NCBI GenBank assembly: GCA_001247695.2
Contig: LGRX02027793.1
Coordinates: 1-64,000 of the forward strand
Source of the DNA: Cymbomonas tetramitiformis
Lineage: Eukaryota; Chlorophyta; Pyramimonadophyceae; Pyramimonadales; Pyramimonadaceae
Length of the DNA stretch: 64,000 nucleotides
Direction of reading: 5' to 3'
In this document: piece by piece, positions 56,668 to 64,000 of the stretch
Layout of the letters: each line of letters opens with the position of its first letter
Position numbering within the stretch: the first letter of the stretch is position 1
Position numbers and translations under genes: made by a program
Notes under the pieces: generated by a model
The model's input: only the letters and a program-made list of their open reading frames with translations
What the model was told of the DNA's origin: nothing
Databases searched by the model: none

Positions 56668-56853
56668 CTACGACGCCATACCCCCATCAACGTGCCCCAG
56701 CAGGTGATCAGTGCGCCTCTCTGGATTGGGGCCCATATACATGCCCACCGACCGATACCCTCCTCCGCATCTGCTCACTAGCATCATGGCTGCATGCGAT
56801 GGGCATTCAACATGGTGCTTCAGCACGCGCGAGCTTCACGAAGCACCACTCAC

Positions 56854-56934
56854 CTTAGTTGCAGCGTTCCCGGTCATGTGGCATTCGCTGATGGACACAT
56901 CGCCGCTGGAGTCTATGAACGCCACACCTCCGCG
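56854..56934 (-). CDS. Giant gene, beta-helix array exon 5
   Basis: 81 nt, phase 0: tgtcgcag|CGCGGA, ACTAAG|gtgagt. Encodes RGGVAFIDSSGDVSISECHM then TGNAATK. It has the strongest donor of the array. Confidence 0.78.
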
Positions 56935-57129
56935 CTGCGACACCATACCCCCATCAACGTACCCCAGCAGCGGATCAGTGCGCCTCTCTGCATCGGCGCC
57001 CACATGCATGCCCACCGACCAAATACCCTCCTCTGCATTTGATCACTAGCATCATGGCTGCACTTGATGGGCGGTCAACGTGGCGCTCCCGCTGGTGTGA
57101 GCTTCACAAAGCATCAACGACCCACCCAC

Positions 57130-57210
57130 CTCAGCTGCAGTGTTCCCGGTCATGTTGCATTCGCTGATGGACACATTGCCACTGGAATATATGCAGGCCA
57201 CACCTCCGTC
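57130..57210 (-). CDS. Giant gene, beta-helix array exon 4
   Basis: 81 nt, phase 0: tgccacag|GACGGA, GCTGAG|gtgggt. Encodes DGGVACIYSSGNVSISECNM then TGNTAAE. It is the last exon before YR copy 3. Confidence 0.75.
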
Positions 57211-57724
57211 CTGTGGCACCATGCCCCCATCCCCGTGCCCTACCAGGTGATTAGTGCGCCTCTCTGCATTGGCGCCCCATACATGCCCACCAACCGATAC
57301 TCTCGTTCAAATCAGTTTCTGCTAACTATTGGAATCTCCAATGCCTGCTGATTAGTTTGGTGTAAAGTGTTTGAAAATGCATTTAGTGTTTTTTTGAATG
57401 CTTTTTAAATTCTAGTTTGATGAGATGTCAAGACTGTCTGCAAGTCACCAAAAGGAAAGAGTCTCTGGATTGGGAGCGGTGGGAAGAGCAAAATGAACAG
57501 AGCTGAACAGGTGTGTCACTTCGTGGCTACTTGTACGTCCTGTTTGTGTCATGGAGCTACATATGTCATGCGGCTCTACTGCAGCAGGAGTCGCAGATTC
57601 TGAAAGTCTGAAACCACAAAAATTCCGTTGCAATCCAATTTGAACTCTCTCTTTTGCGCGAATCCTCATTTGCCATGAAACCAGAGATGAAACTGTGAGA
57701 CACACAAAAGAAATCTGATCTCTG

Positions 57725-59100
57725 TCACTGAGACCATGTTAACCACTCGAAGTAGTAGTTCATGTCTGCGTCCCTCAGAGTTGTCAGGTCATTATAGTGC
57801 TGCACTGCAGAAGAGAACTGTGACCAGCCTCCAAAGAAACACACTTTCTCCATTGCAACACCTACAGCTCGAGCACACATCGTGGCACCCTTCCGAGTGC
57901 TGTGTGCAGAAAAGTGGCCGCCCTCCGGGGGTTTGCAATCCACCTCGCTGAGAGCCAGACCAATCCAGTCATTAGCAACTGAAGCCTTGACGATCTTCGG
58001 GTTCTCGAGTAGCAGCCAGTAGCCATCAGGTTGAGTGCTCGAAGACCTGCTCCAAGCTGCATCACGGTGCGCTTCCCAGTGCAACACCGGCTCTCTCAGC
58101 CGATAAACTCCTCTTCAGGGAATGCACAAGCGCCTCTTCACCAGGTGGTGCCATCGTCCTTTCCCCTTAAGGAGAACCACAGAGAGCTCATTGTCGCCAC
58201 ACTGAACGTGTTGTCGTGACAACGATGTCCCCAAGTCTGGCCTGCCGAAAGTCACAAAGGCAATGAGCACGTAGGTGAGGGCTCGCAACAATCGTGGCTC
58301 TTCAGCAGACTGCAGTGTCAGGTTCAGCGCTGCCTCGTGTGCACGTCCTACGTGTTTTATTGGCTGCCACGTCCTCTGGGTCTCGATATTTTCCTCCTGC
58401 ACCGCCAGCTCCGCCTGGATGGTTGCCATGCCTTTCACAGCTCGGGTCACAGCATGGCCCTTCGCTGGTCTAGGAAGCAGGTCCTCGTGGTAGTTGTTGA
58501 TTGCTGACAGGTACGGCTGCAAGGAAGCTAATTTGACGCCTCCGTCTCTCCGCATGGAGGCGATATAAAGCAACCCAATTGCCTCCGTCGCTGGCAACCA
58601 CGGCCGTTGGTGCTGTTCACAAAAATGAATGAAGCGCCGCGCCTTCGGCCCGTAATTGCCCAGCGTCGTGTCCAGCAGTGCTTTCTTCTGCATCTTCACT
58701 GCTAGCTCTGTGAGCCGGCACTGTCCCAACTCACCCCTCCACCGCTCACAGGGTGAGCGCGTGAGGTAGTTCTCTACTGCACCACCGTGCTTGTTCTCTT
58801 CGTAGTCGCCTCCGCGGTCGATGTTCTCGCTGTCCACGTCTGCTGCCTCGGCCGTCAGCTCCGACAAGTCCGCGCTGTCAATGATCTTGAAGTTTTCCTC
58901 AGATAGGTCAAGTGTCTCCTCGTCGCCGTCGTCGTACAGCACGTGCGCCTCACCGTTTTCGTTGAACTTCTGCACCACTCTCAGGTAGAAGCAGTCATCG
59001 TCCTTCCAGAACACCTCGATTTTTGAGCCCTCGGTCGCCTTGCTAGCCGTCGTACACATCGCCGATCTCTTGCGCACTTCAGCAGCGTAGTAGCTCACGG
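57725..59100 (-). pseudogene. Copy 3 ORF3: Tudor-like plus tyrosine recombinase, one nonsense codon
   Basis: Tudor-like module: SKIEVFWKDDDCFYLRVVQK and AHVLYDDGDEETLDLS. Recombinase: TLGNYGPKARRFIHFC, TFGRPDLGTSLSRQHV, KRRLCIP followed by a TGA where copy 1 has Trp (near 58115), then the same frame resumes to AHSTRKGATMC and FFGGWSQFSSAVQHYND, ending WLTWSQ. All visible catalytic residues (box I Arg, box II His and Arg, Tyr) are present, so a single base change separates this gene from an open frame. Confidence 0.8.
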
Positions 59101-61520
59101 GCAGGCCTCGATGAAGAACATCACAGCGTCCCACTTTAAGGCTCCGAGCAGCTCGAACCCTCCCAGCCTGCTCGGAGTGAACAGGTCTCTGCGTCTCGGC
59201 ATGATCACCACCTCGGTCGCCAGAGCTTCCAGGTCCCTGAATCAGGATTGGCGCGGCCAGTACGGAGTCACCACCGTCGCCGCAGCTCCTTCCTCCCGCA
59301 GCTTGTGCGCCACCTCGTCCAGCAATGCCCACGGGGGCTTCACCCAATTGTTCTCCCCCCCCCTAGTCGTACCCCAAAGAGTCCACGCCCTCGCATCGCA
59401 GGTCTCTCCACGCAGCGTAGTACCGTGGAAGCTGCGCGGAGATCTTGGAAGCGAACCGGTGCATCATGAACGGGCCCAGCATCTCGCAGGCCCACTCAAA
59501 CCAATTTCGATTAAGCCTCCAGTCGTCGAGGTCCTCGCAGCGAGAAAGGTTGTCGGCCCACACGTTGGCCTCGCTGCGAATGTACCGAGCTTGTAGCTCG
59601 ATGTCGTGAACAGAGTCTTCGCATCCTCCTAATCAAGTCCAGGTGTGCTATAGGACAACGTGCAATGTCATACGCGAGGTGACGTAATAGTGTCACACAT
59701 GTCTATAGTGTCATGCGCGCCTTGAATACGCATCCGGGGACCCCTGTCGTAAAGGGAAATCCCCCTCGTGGGAGTGCACAGTACCACTGTACTGTGCAAT
59801 AATGTGTCATACTGCAGTAGTGACACCTAGCACTGCATAATACTGCATGAGAAGTACCTGATAGGTCAATGGGACTTGACCATGCTGACTAGGATCAACT
59901 GAGAGTTGAGAGAATGGGCAAGTGCCACAAAACAGTTGAGTTTTCTTATGTGCTTTGAGCCGACAGTACTAATATCTGTATACTAATTCTTACTGCAAGT
60001 ATATGCATTAAGTTGGGACATAGTACCTAAAAGTGACATAGTTCACTAGACCTGTATAAGACATAATATAGAACCTTGTATTATATGTGTACCACAGTGT
60101 GCTATAAGTATGGAGTGTTACAGCCGACTCCTACACCAGGTTCCTGGAGGTGAAGTCTGGTTGTCGCAGTAGAGTCGGACGACCTTGATCTCCAGGTCCT
60201 TCAGGAACGCCTGCACGGTCTTGTACACGGCTTCCCGCTCCAGGTGTGTGATGTGCCAGTTGCGCATCTCATCCGGCCAGAAACCTCTCGCGGGGACTTG
60301 AGGTTCAGCATTCCTCCCCAGGCCATCATCTAAAAGTCCGTGCGCAGCTTCGTTCTCATCGGGGACCTCCAGATCTTGCGCCTGTTCCACCTCCTCATCA
60401 CAGGCAGTCTGGACCACCTCTCTAAGTCCCCTGGTGCTGCACGCAAGATTTTTACCTTTGCTCCCCAGCTTCCGCCAGCACGAAGTAGAGCTCCCGTAGG
60501 TAGAGTCTCGCTGCTGGTACTGCCAGGTACACCGATTGGCAGAGCCCCGTGAAAGACGCCAGTCTTCTTTCAGGAATCCACCTCCGATTTCTTGCTGCGT
60601 CGGACAGGAACCCCTTGTGTGAATTTTGTGCACCCGACGCTCCGTGACACAGAACTGTCCCAACTTCAGGTGTACCTCCAAGCCAAGGTGCTCCGCCACC
60701 TGCACTGGATCCCATTGGCCATTATTCTCGTTCCGTCGTAGGCCCAGCCGATGAAGCACGAGTTGAACTTTTTCTCGAGGCAGAAAGCCTTCTCGCTGAG
60801 ACTCGACGAGCACCAAAAAATAGTCCATGTACGGCAGCACCCGCATCCCGCTGAGACGGTTCGCGTCCTCGTCAGTGCCACCTGCTCTGCGACGGACTGA
60901 CCATCGCTGTTGTACCACGGAACCGTCCTGTAGCTTCTTGATCTCCCTGCGATCTTCTGCTGCTTGCGGTGAACGTAGCGCCTCCACCATCATGCACATG
61001 AACTTGCAGAACACCCGCAGTTGCAGTTCCACCCGAACGGGACCGCTGTGCATTGAAACAGCTCCCCTAGCAGGTCAAACTGCATGAACCGCTTAAAGTC
61101 CGGGTGGATTCCCAGTGCACGAACCCGTCCTGCAGGTCGAATCTGAAGCACCAGTCACCCGGCTTTGCCAGCCTGCGCAGCTTCTTCAGCGTCTCCATCT
61201 TCACATAATTTTTCGCACACCACTGGTTCAACCATCGGAAGTCCACCACCAGTCTCCACTTCTTCGTACCCAGTTTCGATACCAAAAAGGTGCGCGAAAC
61301 GTTCAATCTCCTCTTCGCTCTTGTCCACGCACCGTCCTCCAGCAGCCTCTCCTTCTCTGCGTCCAGCCACACCTGCTGTTGACGCGAAGCAGGTCAGTGA
61401 CACACCGTGGTCAAACGGAGGCAGAGACCTGCACGTCCACCTCAACTTCACGCCTTGAGTGATCCACTGCATCATTCCCGCGCACCATGCTCCCCTCCGC
61501 TGTCTCACCTGCTGCTGCAT
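59100..61520 (-). pseudogene. Copy 3 ORF2: RT / RNase H / methyltransferase-like, multiply broken
   Basis: RT: RTFLVSKLGTKKWRLVVDF, FDLQDGF, then LPYMDYFLVLVES, where the second catalytic Asp of YMDD has become Tyr. RNase H: the LYCDNQ motif is present (near 60160), but the domain is interrupted by the 492-bp solo LTR, and a deletion of about 17 bp follows. The distal part has NVWADNLSRCEDLDDWRLNR, HRFASKISAQLPRYYAAW and NPPW-like codons read as VKPPWALLDE. Several frameshifts. Confidence 0.78.
59644..60135. mobile_element. Solo LTR (492 bp) with 5-bp target duplication
   Basis: The insert begins TGTGCTATAG and ends ACTCCTACA. It is flanked on both sides by ccagg (59639-59643 and 60136-60140), and it interrupts the RNase H codons of copy 3 where copy 1 is continuous. 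TG...CA ends plus a 5-bp target duplication are the hallmark of an LTR-retrotransposon or retrovirus-like LTR left after recombination. No internal coding region. Orientation undetermined. Confidence 0.85.
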
Positions 61521-61599
61521 CGAGTGATGTTTCCTGACCAGTGCCCGGAGAGGGCTGTTGCACTGGTCAGGGTAGCGACATCGCTACATTATGATCGGC

Positions 61600-62471
61600 C
61601 GCCGGTTTCAAGGCCCCGGCCCTACCGCCTTTTTCCATTAGGTTTCTTGCTGTCCTTCTCACCATCTTACTTCTTACGCTCCTTCCACCCCGCGCGTCCG
61701 GCATTTGCCGCGTTCTTGGACGTCACTGCCATCAGTGCTTTGCCGCGGGCTTTTTGTAGCTCCTCCCCGCTCGGTGAAGAACCCGGTTCCTGCTCCAGCT
61801 GTCCGCGCAGTTCCAGCATTGTCCACCTGTTACACAACATTGCGCACACGCCGTGCACCGAGTTGGATCACTGCTTGAAAGCGTTGTTGTAGCTCGTCGT
61901 ACAACAGGCAGCCGGCCACCGCAGTGTCCAGCGTGTTGCTGCATTCAGCTACCATGTCGTGCAGTAAGTAAGACAGCGCCGGAGCCAAAACTAAGCACTC
62001 GTACTTCATTGAAGAGTTAGACTTCTCGGAGAGGGCGTCGTAAGTCTTGTTCCCGTGCAGATCGTACAGCTGCGGCATTCTCGTTGTCAACCTCGCCGGC
62101 CGCGGCGGGAACGGATTGACGGAGGCTGCTGGCACGTACGCCAGTTTCCTCCTTCTCTCCAGAAGTTGTTCAGCAGTTTTTGCCACGGTGTCCGGGTTCG
62201 ATGTCCCAGACTTCGCTGCAATCTTCGCTTCCAACGCAACGTTGATTTGTGATTGCTGTTGAAGCTCGTCACGCAGCAGGCGATGCTCCTCCGCCTGCTG
62301 CCTCTGCATTTCCAGCATCTCCCCTTGCTGCTTTTGCATCGCCAGAATTTGTTGCATCAGCACTTCCTGTGTAGACTGTGCTGCGGGGGAAGGGGAAGCC
62401 TGTCCGATGTCGGGCTTCTCCGGGAGGGGAGGGAAATCCTCTAGATCCTTGTTCATTGAACTTCCTGCCAT
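61600..62471 (-). pseudogene. Copy 3 ORF1, gag-like, frameshifted
   Basis: N-terminus MNKDLEDFPPLPEKPDIGQA, coiled coil (LAMQKQQGEMLEMQRQQAEE), KLAYVPAASVNPFPPRP, RMPQLYDLHGNKTYDALSEK. The frame is lost near 61865 and resumes as CNRWTMLELRGQLEQEP; part of the region after SGEE(L) is deleted relative to copy 1. The basic tail is recognisable to about 61600. Confidence 0.75.
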
Positions 62472-63048
62472 CTAGTCACTCACGAAGAAATCACATTGAA
62501 AACAACTCACACTGCTCTGCTGTCGTTGAGCTGTCGTTTGCCGATGTAAGATCTGTGAGATCTCCTGCTGTCGTCGATCGCCGTTGTACAACCTAGTGGT
62601 GTAGTCACTACCTACTCTGCTGTTTACAGGTGAAAGAAGTGAAGAAAATTTTACAAAATCTGATTTGTAGTGTGCCTCACAGAGTACCGCAGGTACCCGT
62701 GATGTTCCGTTTGCAAGAGCAAAAGGATCAGAGCTGAACAGGCGTGTCGCTTCATGGCTACTTGAACATCCTGATTGTGTCACGGAGCTACATGTGTCAT
62801 TTGGCTCTACTGCAACAGGAGTCGCGGATTCTGAAAATCTGAAACCAAAAAAATTCCGTTGCACTACAATTTGAACAGAATACTTTCTTGCAAATGCTTG
62901 CTGTGTGTTTGGTATGTCTTGCTCACCCTAGCAATAATTTGCAAATTACCCACTGCTGATCTCCAACATTGACTAGCATCATGGCTGCACTTTATGGGCA
63001 CTCAACGTGGCGCTCCAGCAAATGCGAGCTTCGCAAAGCGCCACCCAC

Positions 63049-63126
63049 CTCAGCTGTGTTCCCGGTCATGTTGCATTCGCTGATGCACACATCGCCACTG
63101 CTGTATGTGTACGCCACACCTCCGCC
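63049..63126 (-). CDS. Giant gene, beta-helix array exon 3
   Basis: 78 nt, phase 0: gttgcag|GGCGGA, GCTGAG|gtgggt. Encodes GGGVAYTYSSGDVCISECNM then TGNTAE. Confidence 0.75.
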
Positions 63127-63245
63127 CTGCAACACCATACGCCCATCAACGTGCCCAGCAGGTGATCAGTGCCTCTTTGCATTAGCGCCCACATAAATTT
63201 GCACCGACCGATACCCTCCTCCGCATCTGACAAAGCAGCACCCAC

Positions 63246-63323
63246 CTCAGCAGTGTTCCCGGTCATGGTGCATTCGCTGATGGACACATAGCTGCTGGAG
63301 TTTACGTAGGCCACACCTCCACG
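63246..63323 (-). CDS. Giant gene, beta-helix array exon 2
   Basis: 78 nt, phase 0: tcacag|CGTGGA, GCTGAG|gtgggt. Encodes RGGVAYVNSSSYVSISECTM then TGNTAE. Confidence 0.75.
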
Positions 63324-63509
63324 CTGTGACACCATACCCCCATCAAGGTGCCCCAGCAGGTGATCAGTGCACCCCTTTACATTTGCGCCCAAATGCATGC
63401 CCATCCAACGATACCTTCCTCCGCATTGGATCACTAGCATCCTGGCTGCACATGATGGGCATTCAACGTGGAGCTCCAGCAAGCGCGAGGTTCACAAAGA
63501 AGCAACCAC

Positions 63510-63590
63510 CTCAGCTGCACTGTTCCCAGTCATGGTGCATTCGTGGATGGACATATCGCTACTGTTGTATGTGTAGGCCACACCTCCACG
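63510..63590 (-). CDS. Giant gene, beta-helix array exon 1 (first in window)
   Basis: 81 nt, phase 0: cgtcgcag|CGTGGA, GCTGAG|gtggtt. Encodes RGGVAYTYNSSDMSIHECTM then TGNSAAE. Being phase 0 and lacking a start codon, it must be preceded by further exons outside the window. Confidence 0.75.
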
Positions 63591-63782
63591 CTGCGACGCC
63601 ATACCCCCATCCCCGTGCCCCAGCAGGTGATCAGTGCGCCTCTCTGCATTGGCGCATGCTAATCCACCGAAACCCTCCTCCGCATCTGCTCACTATCATC
63701 ATGGCTGCACGCGATGGGCACTCAATGCGGCGCTCCGGCAGGCGCGAGCTTCACAACGCACCACCCATCAAAACAACAAAGT

Positions 63783-64000
63783 GAGGTTGCAGCCGTCCTG
63801 CTTGGAATGGGCCTTACTAAAGTATGGAGGGTGAGCAGTGCGGCTTGGCTTGGGGGGTTTGCGCAAGTTTGGGAAGATATGCGAGAGCTCTTTCCGAGAG
63901 TGACGGTAGGGGCCGAGGACCTCAAAGCTGAGAGTGACCTGCCATATGTCAACTCTCTGCAAGCGGCCATGCACAAGCTGTCGGAGGCAGTGGAGGTGAT
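63783..64000 (+). pseudogene. LINE-like element, C-terminal-type fragment (runs off window)
   Basis: Open to the right edge: SAAWLGGFAQVWEDMRELFP, DLPYVNSLQAAMHKLSEAVE. The 'GLGL..A....AA(W/Y)LG' style followed by 'LP....L..A' resembles the region after the RT domain in the LINE-like proteins whose N-terminal part is seen at 53.9-55.7 kb. No start or splice site is needed if it is a truncated insert. Moderate to low certainty. Confidence 0.4.

Larger units (their letters stand above)
56090..57340. repeat. Tandem exon-plus-intron units (about 180-280 bp), 5 copies
   Basis: Each unit consists of one coding exon of the giant gene and flanking intron containing ctagcatcatggctgcac, tgggcactcaacgtggcgct and caggtgatcagtgcgcctct. 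The same unit continues at 62960-63760 on the far side of YR copy 3, so the retroelement split a pre-existing array. Confidence 0.85.
57355..62877 (-). mobile_element. YR retroelement copy 3 (intronic, split by a solo LTR)
   Basis: The 5' end at 62877 begins with the A1 repeat (62700-62877); A2 lies at about 57486-57648 and B1 at about 57645-57677. The outermost B2 end is not recognisable, so the 3' end near 57355 is approximate. Between lie ORF1 (62471-61600), ORF2 (61520-59100) and ORF3 (59100-57725). It interrupts the beta-helix exon/intron array. Confidence 0.85.
12168..63590 (-). other. Giant multi-exon gene: beta-helix / Cys-rich / multi-span membrane protein
   Basis: At least 24 exon-like segments on the minus strand share GT-AG boundaries and matching phases from 63590 down to a stop at 12168; the 5' end probably lies beyond the window. 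The predicted protein has a long extracellular right-handed beta-helix built from coils of the type GGVAY...SISEC.MTGNTA, resembling polymorphic outer-membrane-protein and pectate-lyase-like repeats. A Cys-rich stretch follows (CMLCEANHISFSNDSACLKC, VTCPGGD) of GCC2/GCC3 or ephrin-receptor-like type. Then come several hydrophobic helices and a hydrophilic Gln/Ser-rich tail. Such proteins are typically surface-exposed and anchored by a C-terminal membrane domain; the function is not known from sequence. The introns total more than 45 kb and contain retroelements and minisatellites. Unity of the gene is inference from order, orientation and phase; more than one gene is possible. Confidence 0.65.
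62960..63760. repeat. Tandem exon-plus-intron units, 3 copies
   Basis: Continuation of the array at 56090-57340 beyond YR copy 3, with the same intron phrases (ctagcatcatggctgcac, caggtgatcagtgc). Its high-coordinate end meets a LINE-like fragment at about 63780. Confidence 0.85.

Noticed and set aside
18031..63590. Bacterial polymorphic membrane protein contamination
   Set aside because: The beta-helix segments are divided by introns with GT-AG signals and matching phases, and they are surrounded by eukaryotic retroelements.
1..64000. tRNA or rRNA genes
   Set aside because: No cloverleaf-like sequence or rRNA core motif was noticed on reading; a covariance-model search could still find a divergent tRNA.

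Overview
The window reads as a repeat-rich nuclear genome of a eukaryote. Genes carry GT-AG introns, coding exons are small and scattered, and most of the DNA is retrotransposons, satellites and minisatellites. The mix of tyrosine-recombinase (DIRS/PAT-type) retroelements and a giant beta-helix/Cys-rich/multi-membrane-span protein suggests a protist, perhaps a prasinophyte-type green alga. That taxonomic guess is inference. No rRNA, tRNA, CRISPR or operon-like organisation was recognised.

Region 1 (1-12 kb): the 3' end of an unknown coding exon (1-513, +); two satellites (348-bp and 187-bp units); a three-exon gene on the minus strand (5438-6650, 312 codons) whose phases close perfectly; downstream of it a repeated basic RGRGKGRG-type reading frame; and a 3.2-kb foldback element (7351-10567) carrying about 18 copies of a 20-bp palindrome.

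Region 2 (12.17-63.6 kb, minus strand): exon-like segments that can be read as ONE giant gene more than 51 kb long. From 5' to 3' it has an array of 78-84-nt exons each encoding one beta-helix coil (63.6-39.9 kb), larger beta-helix exons (34.9-31.1 kb), a 1047-nt exon carrying a Cys-rich GCC2/GCC3-like region (19.1-18.0 kb), membrane-spanning exons (17.6-14.0 kb) and a terminal exon with a stop codon at 12168. Almost every junction has GT/AG signals and matching phase (0/0 or 1/1 or 2/2). The introns hold nearly everything else.

Region 3 (inside the introns): a family of tyrosine-recombinase (YR) retroelements with gag-like ORF1, RT/RNase H/methyltransferase-like ORF2, and an ORF3 that joins a Tudor-like domain to a YR integrase. 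Copy 1 (20007-25320, +) is nested inside the YR gene of copy 2 (19350-30182, -). Copy 3 (about 57355-62877, -) is itself split by a 492-bp solo LTR with a 5-bp target duplication. Older decayed copies lie at about 35.0-37.2 kb and 43.8-45.9 kb. Pieces of a LINE-like element occur at 40.8-41.5 kb (-), 53.9-55.7 kb (+) and 63.8-64.0 kb (+). There is also a MITE (13194-13796), a DNA-methyltransferase-like fragment (14489-14745), and large intronic minisatellites at 33.2-34.9 kb (68 bp), 38.1-39.7 kb (about 21 bp) and 50.0-51.45 kb (about 34 bp).

All recognised retroelement copies carry at least one disabling lesion. The host gene appears to tolerate more than 40 kb of inserted and amplified DNA by confining it to introns.
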